Part shown: one piece after another, positions 5,161-11,249 of the stretch
Numbering within the stretch: position 1 is the stretch's first letter
Layout: each line of letters begins with the position of its first letter
Program-made: the position numbers and the translations under genes
Assembly (NCBI GenBank): GCA_964548225.1
Contig: CAZJQP010000119.1
Location: 1-11,249 of the forward strand
Length of the DNA: 11,249 nt
Origin: CALMEH01 sp964548225
Lineage (GTDB): Bacteria > Acidobacteriota > Blastocatellia > Pyrinomonadales > Pyrinomonadaceae
Direction of reading: 5' to 3'
Notes under the pieces: generated by a model
What the model saw: the letters and a program-made list of their open reading frames with translations, nothing else
Database searches by the model: none
What the model was told of the DNA's origin: nothing

Positions 5161-5397
5161 ATGAGCAGATCAAGAAAAAAAACTTCTATCGGCGGAATTA
5201 CAGATGATAAGAGTGAAAAGCAAGATAAAAGACTTTACAATCGTCGTTTTCGCCACACTTGCAAACAGTTTTTACATATTGATTTCACAAACGAAGTCTT
5301 GCCGCATTTGAAAGAATACAGCAATCCTTGGTCAATGGGAAAAGATGGAAAAAAATGGTTTGACGCAAAGAAGTATCCGAAAAGAATGAGAAAATAA
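5161..5397 (+). CDS. Small basic conserved-type protein, unknown function
   Basis: The 78-residue product starts MSRSRKKTSIGG and has 22 Lys/Arg against nine Asp/Glu, giving a net charge near +13. It contains a basic central segment (NRRFRHTCKQ at about 27-36) and a C-terminal half EYSNPWSMGKDGKKWFD followed by a basic end (KRMRK). I recall similar MSRSRKKTP-type proteins annotated as hypothetical in several phyla, but no function. RNA or ribosome binding is a guess from charge only. There is no signal peptide or membrane segment. I use the ATG at 5161 rather than the in-frame GTG at 5143, since GGAGG (5145-5149) serves the ATG and the GTG lies in the hairpin. It begins 75 bp after sucC, may be co-transcribed with it, and ends before a good terminator. 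Confidence 0.8.
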   Translation: MSRSRKKTSIGGITDDKSEKQDKRLYNRRFRHTCKQFLHIDFTNEVLPHLKEYSNPWSMGKDGKKWFDAKKYPKRMRK

Positions 5398-5409
5398 ATC
5401 ATTCCATTT

Positions 5410-5439
5410 AAAGCGGCAGTAATTTTTACTGTCGCTTTT
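5410..5439 (+). terminator. Rho-independent terminator
   Basis: AAAGCGGCAGTAA (5410-5422) pairs with TTACTGTCGCTTT (5426-5438) over 13 bp with one G-U and a 3-nt loop, ending in a short T-run. It lies 12 bp after the stop of the small basic protein and separates that transcript from uvrD. Confidence 0.75.
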
Positions 5440-5459
5440 GGCTTTAAAATATTCTCTTT

Positions 5460-5488
5460 TTGACGCTCAACCACCAAAGTTTTACTAT
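5460..5488 (+). promoter_or_regulatory. Probable sigma-70 promoter of uvrD/pcrA
   Basis: TTGACG (5460-5465, five of six consensus) and TACTAT (5483-5488, four of six) are spaced by 17 bp. They lie just after the terminator and about 20 bp before the helicase ATG, giving a leader of roughly 13 nt. Confidence 0.5.
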
Positions 5489-5508
5489 TAAACTTTCGCT
5501 CAAAAATT

Positions 5509-7917
5509 ATGGAAATTCTTTCATCGTTAAATCCGCAACAGCGCGAAGCCGTGCAGACGACCGAAGGCGCACTTTTGATTTTGGCGGGCGCGGGTTCGGG
5601 CAAGACTCGTGTGATTACGGTTCGCATTGCTTATTTGATTTCTGAAAAACAAGTTGCACCTTACAACATTCTTGCCGTTACTTTTACCAACAAAGCGGCG
5701 GGCGAAATGCGCGAGCGTGTGAATGAATTGCTCAAGGGTCAAAAACTAAATTCCGCGCCGCTTGTTACGACTTTTCACTCGCTTTGTGTGCGAATTTTGC
5801 GGACGGATATTGAAAATTTGCAGGAAGGTTTTACAAAATCTTTTACGATTTACGATACGGATGACTCATTAAAAGTTATCAAAGCGTGTGTCAAAGACAT
5901 CGGTTTTGACGAAAAACAACTTGCGGCGCGACAGGTTTTGAATGCGATTTCCGGCTCGAAAAATCGCGGCGAAGATTTTGAAATGTATGCTTCAAAAGTC
6001 GAATACACCGACGAACGACGTGCCGCGATTGCGCGTGTTTTTCGGCTTTACGAAGAACGTCTGAACAATGCCAACGCGCTGGATTTTGACGATTTGCTGA
6101 TAAAAACCGTCAAACTTCTGCGAGTTTCAAAGGAAACACGCGATAAATATAACGATAAATTCAAATATATTTTGGTTGACGAATATCAAGACACAAATCC
6201 TTTGCAGTTTGCGCTTATCGGTTATTTGACCGAAAAACAGCAGAATATTTGTGTCGTCGGTGATGATTCGCAATCAATTTATGCGTTTCGGCAAGCCGAT
6301 ATTCGCAACATTTTGGAATTTGAGCAGCATTTTCCGAATGCGAAAGCGATTCTGCTTGAACAAAATTATCGTTCGACGCAAACAATTCTTGACGTTGCCG
6401 ACGCGATTATCAAAAACAACCAAAACCGCAAAGACAAAAAACTCTGGACGGCGAATCCGGGCGGCGAGAAAATCTTTTATTTTCAAGCGTTTGACGGCGA
6501 CGGCGAAGCGCGATTTGTCGCGTCGCAAATTGAAGAACATCGGCGAAGAAACCCACGCAATAAGTTTGCGATTCTTTATCGAACAAACGCACAATCGCGC
6601 GTTTTTGAAGAATCTTTGCGCCGTTATCGCATCGAATACAACATCGTCGGCGGATTTTCGTTTTATGAACGCGCTGAAATCAAGGACGTTATTTCATATT
6701 TGAAAGTCGCGCTCAATCCGTTTGACGACATTGCGCTTTTGCGTGTCATCAATACGCCGACACGCGGTTTCGGCAAGACATCTTTGGACGAACTGCAACA
6801 TCGTGCCAAAGATTTCGGCGTTTCGCTTTGGGAGACGATTGCGATAATTACTGAAAATTACGATAAACCTCTGAATCTTACGCCGCGAGCGAAAGAATCT
6901 TTGAAGAAATTCAAGCAAACGATTGAGAATTTGCAAAAAATAGTCGCCGAAACAGCGCAAACCGATAAACCTGTAACTGATGTTGTTATCGCGGCGATTG
7001 AAGATACAGGTTATGCCAATATGCTTCGCACGGAAAATTCGGATGAATCTGCCGCAAGGCTCGAAAACCTTGAAGAATTAGTCAACGCGGCAGTTGATTA
7101 CGACAAACAGGAACAAGACGGTTTGCGCGATTTTATTGACCATTCCGCGCTTGTTTCCGACACCGATAAATTTGACCGAAATGCGGCTGTAACGCTGATG
7201 ACAGTTCACGCCGCGAAAGGTTTGGAGTTTCCGATTGTTTTCTTAGTCGGCTTGGAAGACGGGATTTTTCCGCATTCGCGTTCATTAAACGATGCGCTCG
7301 AACTTGAAGAAGAACGCCGTCTGGCGTATGTTGCGATTACCCGCGCCGAAAAGATTCTTTACATTACACATTCGATGCGCCGCCGCGTTTATGGCGAAGA
7401 AATGGCGGCTGAACCGTCGCAATTTCTGAACGAAATGCCGCTCGATATGATTGAAGATTTATCACGCGGTTCGAGTTGGCTGTCGTTTGCAAAAAGCAAT
7501 TACGCAAAAGAAAGCAAACGCACAATCAGCAAATTAAAAGGCGAATCAACTTACGAAACACGCGAAAAACCGAAAAATCTATACACGGGAAAAACTTACA
7601 ATTCTTCGGAAGCTATTGCTGAATTTTTCAAAAAACGAGTCGAAAGTCAAGAACCAAGAGTCGAGAGCGAAAACAAGCCGCTTTCCAATTTCGAGAAATT
7701 AAAAGCCGCCGGCTCAAATCAATCAAAAATCGAAAATCAAAAATCAAAAATCGAAAACGGCTTCGTTCCGGGAGCGCACGTTCGCCACGCAAAATACGGC
7801 AAAGGCTTGGTTTTACGGCGCGAAGGCACGGGCGACAATGTAAAATTGACGGTCAGTTTTCCCGGTTTCGGACAGAAAAAACTGATTGAAAAATTTGCAA
7901 ATCTCGAAAAAGCCTAA
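5509..7917 (+). CDS. uvrD: UvrD/PcrA superfamily 1 DNA helicase
   Basis: This 802-residue ATP-dependent 3'-5' DNA helicase is of the UvrD/PcrA type that acts in nucleotide-excision and mismatch repair and clears proteins from replicating DNA. SF1A motifs appear in order. Walker A is AGAGSGKT at 26-33, motif Ia TFTNKAAGEMRER at about 58-70, and Walker B DEYQD at 224-228. Motif III is GDDSQSIYAFRQA at 251-263, motif IV QNYRST at 285-290, motif V TVHAAKGLEF at 565-574, and motif VI AYVAITRAEK from 606. The C-terminal 50 residues (from about 751, GAHVRHAKYGKGLVL) match the Tudor-like domain of PcrA that contacts RNA polymerase. The linker between about 660 and 750 is low in complexity and partly made of repeated DNA words. 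The start at 5509 fits the family N-terminus (LNPQQREAV). UvrD and PcrA cannot be told apart here. Confidence 0.95.
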   Translation: MEILSSLNPQQREAVQTTEGALLILAGAGSGKTRVITVRIAYLISEKQVAPYNILAVTFTNKAAGEMRERVNELLKGQKLNSAPLVTTFHSLCVRILRTDIENLQEGFTKSFTIYDTDDSLKVIKACVKDIGFDEKQLAARQVLNAISGSKNRGEDFEMYASKVEYTDERRAAIARVFRLYEERLNNANALDFDDLLIKTVKLLRVSKETRDKYNDKFKYILVDEYQDTNPLQFALIGYLTEKQQNICVVGDDSQSIYAFRQADIRNILEFEQHFPNAKAILLEQNYRSTQTILDVADAIIKNNQNRKDKKLWTANPGGEKIFYFQAFDGDGEARFVASQIEEHRRRNPRNKFAILYRTNAQSRVFEESLRRYRIEYNIVGGFSFYERAEIKDVISYLKVALNPFDDIALLRVINTPTRGFGKTSLDELQHRAKDFGVSLWETIAIITENYDKPLNLTPRAKESLKKFKQTIENLQKIVAETAQTDKPVTDVVIAAIEDTGYANMLRTENSDESAARLENLEELVNAAVDYDKQEQDGLRDFIDHSALVSDTDKFDRNAAVTLMTVHAAKGLEFPIVFLVGLEDGIFPHSRSLNDALELEEERRLAYVAITRAEKILYITHSMRRRVYGEEMAAEPSQFLNEMPLDMIEDLSRGSSWLSFAKSNYAKESKRTISKLKGESTYETREKPKNLYTGKTYNSSEAIAEFFKKRVESQEPRVESENKPLSNFEKLKAAGSNQSKIENQKSKIENGFVPGAHVRHAKYGKGLVLRREGTGDNVKLTVSFPGFGQKKLIEKFANLEKA
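7723..7757 (+). repeat. In-frame repeat inside the uvrD linker
   Basis: TCAAAAATCGAAAA occurs at 7723-7736 and 7744-7757 with a half copy TCAAAAA between, a 21-bp period that keeps the frame. It encodes two copies of SKIEN in the linker before the Tudor-like domain. About 50 bp upstream, at 7638-7668, AGTCGAAAGTCAAG and AGAGTCGAGAG words form a second degenerate repeat. Both look like intergenic low-complexity sequence that has been absorbed into the gene. Confidence 0.7.
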
Positions 7918-7943
7918 GAAATTATTTAAGATTTCTTGCTTTT
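7916..7943 (+). terminator. Weak AT-rich hairpin at the uvrD stop
   Basis: AAGAAAT (7916-7922, overlapping the TAA stop) pairs with ATTTCTT (7931-7937) around an 8-nt loop, followed by GCTTTT. A terminator is plausible by position, but the stem is short and has one G-C pair only. Confidence 0.3.
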
Positions 7944-8052
7944 CGATGAATTAAGGTTTATAAATATTCTGCAAATCGAAAATTTTGCAAAAATCTCCCC
8001 GATTCAGCGAAAGTTAATATTTTCAGGCAAAACAGAAGGAGATAGAAAGAAA

Positions 8053-8412
8053 ATGAAAAAAGGAATTTCGTATTTTTTGGCATTGACGATGCTTTTCGTA
8101 ATGTCTGTAACTGATTTATCAGCACAAACGCGCATTCAGTTTGCACGCGGCGCAACATCAAAAACCGTTACCGGAACAATCGGCGTTAATCGCGGAGTGG
8201 CGGGCGCAAACTATCGGACTTTTGTGCTGAATGTGCGTAACGGTCAAACCATCTCGGCAACCGTTTCGGCACGCAACGGTAATGTGGTTTTTACCGATAA
8301 TGACAGCACTTCCCTGCGTTATCGCGCAAGCTATTCGGGCGACCACGAAATCAGCATCTACAATGGCGGTTCAAACAGCACGAGTTTTTCTCTGACCGTT
8401 TCGGTCAGGTAA
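8053..8412 (+). CDS. Small secreted protein, PPC-like beta domain
   Basis: The 119-residue product has a clear signal peptide: MKK, a hydrophobic core to about residue 19, and likely cleavage at LSA-24/Q25. The mature 95 residues are Ser/Thr/Asn-rich and strand-forming, with YRTFVLNVRNGQTISATVSA near 55-75 and a closing SFSLTVSV. That pattern resembles bacterial pre-peptidase C-terminal (PPC) beta-sandwich domains, which usually sit at the end of secreted enzymes. Here the domain stands alone, with no enzyme attached. I choose the ATG at 8053, preceded by AAGGAG at 8036-8041. An in-frame upstream start near 7936 would put a charged 39-residue extension before the signal peptide. It is followed by a strong terminator. 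Function is unknown. Confidence 0.8.
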   Translation: MKKGISYFLALTMLFVMSVTDLSAQTRIQFARGATSKTVTGTIGVNRGVAGANYRTFVLNVRNGQTISATVSARNGNVVFTDNDSTSLRYRASYSGDHEISIYNGGSNSTSFSLTVSVR

Positions 8413-8440
8413 AATCGTAATTCAATTAGCAAAATTCAGA

Positions 8441-8492
8441 CGGCGGCGTTAAAATTGTTTCGATTAGAAGATTTTAACGCCGCCGATTTTTT
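8441..8492 (+). terminator. Strong Rho-independent terminator
   Basis: CGGCGGCGTTAAAAT (8441-8455) pairs perfectly over 15 bp with ATTTTAACGCCGCCG (8471-8485) around a 15-nt loop, followed by a T6 run at 8487-8492. It ends the transcript of the secreted protein, whose stop is 28 bp upstream. The last T is only 23 nt before the ATG of the next gene, so it also occupies that gene's leader. Confidence 0.85.
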
Positions 8493-8515
8493 CCGACGGC
8501 TTTTCCAAAAAAGTT

Positions 8516-8911
8516 ATGAAAAGAAAACTAATTTTAAGTATCGCAATTTTTACGTTTATGGCACTCGGTTTCGGTTGCAGTTATGTTGACCAAGCCCGCG
8601 AATTGGCAAACTCGAATTCCAACAAATCCACAGTCGAAAAAGGCGTTGATTCGGTTCAGGGCGAAAAGAAAATCGGTGTCAAAGAATGCGACGATTTAAT
8701 GGACGAACTCGAAAAAAGCAACAAAAAAGAAGGTGAAGATATGATTTCCGAAGCCGCCCGCCGCTATTTCGTCAACGAAATGCGCGAAAAACTCCGCAAA
8801 AGCATCGAAGAAAACAAGAAAGACCCAAACAAACAAGCCCAAGAATGCAAGGAATATAAAAATCAATACGACAAATGGTTTAAAGAGAAAAATTCAAACA
8901 AATCTGCTTGA
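8516..8911 (+). CDS. Predicted lipoprotein, helical, function unknown
   Basis: The 131-residue product begins MKRK, has a hydrophobic stretch at about 5-20 and a lipobox LGFG-C21, so it should be a lipid-anchored extracytoplasmic protein. After an Asn/Ser-rich linker (NSNSNKS) the rest is highly charged and predicted helical. DDLMDELEKSNKKEGED and EMREKLRKSIEENKKDP look able to form amphipathic helices. The single pair of cysteines at about 58 and 106 (KECDD, QECKE) could form a disulfide outside the cytoplasm. No known domain is recognised. No Shine-Dalgarno precedes the ATG, and a strong terminator ends 23 nt upstream, which leaves little room for a promoter. The next gene starts 34 bp after its stop and may be co-transcribed. 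Confidence 0.8.
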   Translation: MKRKLILSIAIFTFMALGFGCSYVDQARELANSNSNKSTVEKGVDSVQGEKKIGVKECDDLMDELEKSNKKEGEDMISEAARRYFVNEMREKLRKSIEENKKDPNKQAQECKEYKNQYDKWFKEKNSNKSA

Positions 8912-8945
8912 TTATTCCGAAATAAAAATCGGATATTAGTAAGAA

Positions 8946-10565
8946 ATGGCGCAAAAAAAAGAACATTTTTATCAAAAATTTTTATCATATATTTTACTGA
9001 TTGCAGCACTTTCCCTGTTATCAAACAGTATGTGTATAGAAATTTTTGCTCAAAACGAAAATGATTCTAAACCTGTCGTTATTGTTATTCCCGAAAAAGT
9101 TTCTACGCTAGAAACATTAACTGCCAAGTTTTATGATTCGGCGGCAGAAAAACTTCGTGATTTACTTTTTAACTCTTTGGTAAAAAAAAATGACAAATTG
9201 GAATATGTCGGCGAATTAGCTGAGAATATAAAGATTGAAAATGATAATCAAACTGTAATTTTCACTCTTCGGGACGGCGTAAAATTTCATAACGGCAAAC
9301 TTCTAACTTCGACTGATGTCAAATACACTCTTGATGCAATGTTTCAATCCGATAGCGTGAAGGCAAACAGTTTTTTTGAACTTAGCGAAGATAAAAAAAA
9401 TTCATCGCAATCAAAGAAAGTTTCGCACATCGTAAGTGTTAACACGCCGAACAAACAAACAATTATTATAAAAGTTTCTCGCTCTTCCCTAGTCAATCAA
9501 CTTTTATCAAATCTCGTAACGATACCGATTATCCCCGAAGGAACTGTCGAGCAACAAAAAACATCGCCTGTCGGATCGGGAGCCTTTAAATTCGTGAATT
9601 ATGATGATTTATATGGCGACATCGAACTCGAAGCGAATTCCGATTATTGGGAAGGTGAACCACAAATCAAAAAACTGGTCATCAAAACCGTTATTGACAG
9701 TAACGCGCTTCAAGCGGAATTATTGCGCGGCAGGGTTGATATTGCACCATTTGTAACGAACATTTCAGCCGATTCATTAAAAAATCTGGGAGAAAATGAA
9801 AATTTAAGAGTTGAACATTTTTCAGGCGCGAACATTCAATATTTGGCATTTAATACACAATCAAAATTTTTCAATAAAGCTAAAATCCGTCAAGCCGTAG
9901 CTTATTCCATTGACCGTGAAAAAATCATCAAGGAAATTTTCGGCGGACGGGCAAAAATCGCTCATTCGATTTTACCGGAAGAATCTTGGGCTTATTCATC
10001 GGGAACAAAATATATTTACAATCCCGTAAAAGCTAAACAACTGTTAAAAGAAGCGGGTTACAATGGCGAATTGATAAAATTTCGGGTCGGTTACAGTGGA
10101 AATCCTTACATTTTGCAATATTCTCAATTCATTCAAAAATCTTTGAAAGAAATCGGGTTTAATGCAGAACTCGAAACGGTTGAACCGTCTTTGCTTCGTG
10201 AAACACTCAAAACAGGACAATTTCAAATATTTACAGGAGCTTGGATTGGCGGAAATCAAGACCCAATTTTCTTAAAAGATTTATTTGCATCGAGCGAAAT
10301 TCCCGAAAAAAAAGATGGTGGCAGAAATCGGAGTCGCTACAGTAATGCCGAATTCGATAGGATTATTGATGAAGTCTCAAACAGCGTAGATAAAATCAAA
10401 ACTAAACAACTTTATACAAAGGCTCAAGAAATAGTCAGCCGCGATTTACCGCTTTTTACTTTATGGCATCCGGCAAATATCGTCGTGTCGAACAAACGAA
10501 TCGGAAATATCAAGCCGAAAATAACCGGCGATTGGAAATTTATCAAGGATTTAACTATCAACTAA
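8946..10565 (+). CDS. Family-5 extracellular solute-binding protein (OppA/DppA type)
   Basis: The 539-residue protein has the length and motifs of SBP family 5, the periplasmic binding component of peptide, nickel or opine ABC importers. A signal peptide covers about residues 10-35, with probable cleavage at IFA-35/Q36. Family landmarks follow: LRDGVKFHNGKLLTSTDVKYTLD near 115, the lobe signature SPVGSGAFKF near 207-216 with NSDYWEGEPQIKKL, the hinge-side FNKAKIRQAVAYSIDREKII near 310, and the final DLPLFTLWHPAN. No permease or ATPase gene lies beside it, so the transporter and ligand are unknown; peptide binding is only the commonest role. The gene appears more AT-rich than pepA and sucC, with runs of nine A (9182-9190) and eight A (9393-9400) that remain in frame. 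No good Shine-Dalgarno is seen. Confidence 0.9.
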   Translation: MAQKKEHFYQKFLSYILLIAALSLLSNSMCIEIFAQNENDSKPVVIVIPEKVSTLETLTAKFYDSAAEKLRDLLFNSLVKKNDKLEYVGELAENIKIENDNQTVIFTLRDGVKFHNGKLLTSTDVKYTLDAMFQSDSVKANSFFELSEDKKNSSQSKKVSHIVSVNTPNKQTIIIKVSRSSLVNQLLSNLVTIPIIPEGTVEQQKTSPVGSGAFKFVNYDDLYGDIELEANSDYWEGEPQIKKLVIKTVIDSNALQAELLRGRVDIAPFVTNISADSLKNLGENENLRVEHFSGANIQYLAFNTQSKFFNKAKIRQAVAYSIDREKIIKEIFGGRAKIAHSILPEESWAYSSGTKYIYNPVKAKQLLKEAGYNGELIKFRVGYSGNPYILQYSQFIQKSLKEIGFNAELETVEPSLLRETLKTGQFQIFTGAWIGGNQDPIFLKDLFASSEIPEKKDGGRNRSRYSNAEFDRIIDEVSNSVDKIKTKQLYTKAQEIVSRDLPLFTLWHPANIVVSNKRIGNIKPKITGDWKFIKDLTIN

Positions 10566-10599
10566 AGCTGTTTTGAATATTTCATTTAGTCTAAATTAA

Positions 10600-10605
10600 T
10601 ATAAT
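10600..10605 (+). promoter_or_regulatory. Perfect -10 element before the molybdoenzyme gene
   Basis: TATAAT at 10600-10605 lies 28 bp before the ATG at 10634. No good -35 is found at 16-18 bp; the nearest, TTGAAT at 10573-10578, is 21 bp away. A promoter here fits the 68-bp gap after the solute-binding protein gene. Confidence 0.4.
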
Positions 10606-10633
10606 CTGAAGCAAAACTGACTTTCTTATCATT

Positions 10634-11249
10634 ATGCAAAAACACAAACCGTCATTTATCGAAACAATTGCCGAAAAACTCGGCTTGATTGAAAATCTTC
10701 ATTCGTTTGAAGCCGAAGAAATTCCGCGCATTAATGAGCCGGGTGAGTTGCAGAATTTTCCGCCGCCTGAAATGTGGGACGATTGGACGGAATATGAGGC
10801 GACGAGCGGGAATCGGCGTGTGAAAAAGAATTATCAGATTGTGCCGACGATTTGTTTTAATTGCGAAGCGGGTTGCGGACTTTTGAGTTATATCGAGAAG
10901 GATTCGATGAAGATTCGCAAGTTTGAGGGCAATCCGTATCATCCGGGCAGTCGCGGGCGGAATTGCGCGAAAGGTCCGGCGACGATTAATCAGATTGAAG
11001 ATGTTGACCGCATACTTTATCCGATGAAACGGACGGGAAAACGCGGCGCAGGCGGTTGGGAAAGAGTTTCTTGGGATGAGGTTTTGGACGATATTGCGGC
11101 GAAGATTCGGGCGGCTTTGATTGAAGACAAGCGCAACGAAGTCGTCTATCACGTCGGGCGACCGGGACACGAAGGTTTTATGGATCGGATTTTGCAGTCT
11201 TGGGGCGTTGACGGGCATAATTCGCATACAAATATCTGTTCTGCCGGAG
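10634..11249 (+). CDS. Molybdopterin oxidoreductase, N-terminal part (cut by window edge)
   Basis: The first 205 codons of a gene that is open at the right edge. After a 70-residue leader comes a [4Fe-4S] motif C74-x2-C77-x3-C81-x29-C111, within TICFNCEAGCGLL and RGRNCAKGP. This is the N-terminal cluster domain of the DMSO-reductase superfamily (formate dehydrogenase, nitrate and polysulfide reductases). The following DRILYPMKRTGKRG and WERVSWDEVLDDIAAKI are the standard entry to the molybdopterin domain. C202 in SHTNIC stands where the molybdenum ligand is usually found, which would make the ligand cysteine. There is no Tat or Sec signal: the N-terminus is MQKHKPSFIETIAEKLG and then acidic. 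The protein may thus be cytoplasmic or exported with a partner. Substrate cannot be named from this part. The ATG at 10634 is the first in frame and follows a TATAAT element. Confidence 0.88.
   Translation, partial: MQKHKPSFIETIAEKLGLIENLHSFEAEEIPRINEPGELQNFPPPEMWDDWTEYEATSGNRRVKKNYQIVPTICFNCEAGCGLLSYIEKDSMKIRKFEGNPYHPGSRGRNCAKGPATINQIEDVDRILYPMKRTGKRGAGGWERVSWDEVLDDIAAKIRAALIEDKRNEVVYHVGRPGHEGFMDRILQSWGVDGHNSHTNICSAG

Noticed and set aside
7936..8052. Upstream start for the small secreted protein
   Set aside because: It would bury a clear signal peptide behind 39 charged residues; AAGGAG at 8036-8041 supports the ATG at 8053.
9182..9400. A9 and A8 runs in the solute-binding protein gene as frameshift sites
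   Set aside because: The frame remains open and family motifs continue in the same frame on both sides, so there is no evidence of programmed slippage or a broken gene.
10652..11227. 191-codon minus-strand open frame at the right end
   Set aside because: The opposite strand encodes a clear [4Fe-4S] molybdopterin enzyme; the minus product is Arg/Ile/Asn-rich and unrecognisable.
1..11249. Defence, phage or transposon system
   Set aside because: No nuclease-toxin pair, integrase, transposase, phage structural gene, target-site duplication or cas gene is visible; the genes are mostly housekeeping.

Overview
The window reads as chromosomal, mostly housekeeping DNA of a moderately AT-leaning Gram-negative-type bacterium: there are lipoprotein signal sequences, secreted proteins, and sucC, smpB, pepA and a UvrD/PcrA helicase. 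The protein style (many GEA/NAK-type codons, small lipoproteins with a C-G-x lipobox, short secreted beta-rich proteins, intergenic spacers full of low-complexity hairpins) suggests Acidobacteriota, perhaps Blastocatellia/Pyrinomonadaceae. That assignment is an inference from familiarity and was not tested by a search.

Layout. 1-382 is non-coding and repeat-rich: a cut-off copy of a palindromic repeat with a triplicated 21-bp tail, a 133-bp almost perfect hairpin, and a polypyrimidine tract. On the minus strand follow a YbgC-type thioesterase (383-832), a heptamer-repeat hairpin, and tRNA-Gln(CUG) (919-989) with its own promoter. A 79-bp palindrome separates that promoter from smpB, which starts the plus-strand run: smpB, pepA, a lipoprotein, sucC, a 78-residue basic protein, uvrD/pcrA, a small secreted protein, a second lipoprotein, an orphan family-5 solute-binding protein, and the first 205 codons of a molybdopterin/[4Fe-4S] oxidoreductase that runs off the right edge.

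Functions. smpB (trans-translation), pepA (peptide turnover), tRNA-Gln and uvrD/pcrA (repair and replication) serve general macromolecule metabolism; sucC belongs to the TCA cycle. I see no operon that ties these genes into one pathway. The genes are separated by hairpins and terminators, so most are probably short transcription units.

The most interesting signals are non-coding. Ahead of the basic protein, a four-codon ORF with a strong Shine-Dalgarno (SD) sequence ends inside a perfect 9-bp hairpin. That hairpin holds the next gene's SD in its loop and abuts its start codon, which looks like a translational switch. Two intergenic regions share a REP-like palindrome, one copy lying just ahead of pepA. 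The 133-bp hairpin near the left edge has six G-U pairs, all with G in the left arm, so it folds well as plus-strand RNA only. Two terminator-like hairpins end about 23 nt before start codons (sucC and the second lipoprotein). I found no CRISPR array, transposase, phage gene or recognisable defence system.
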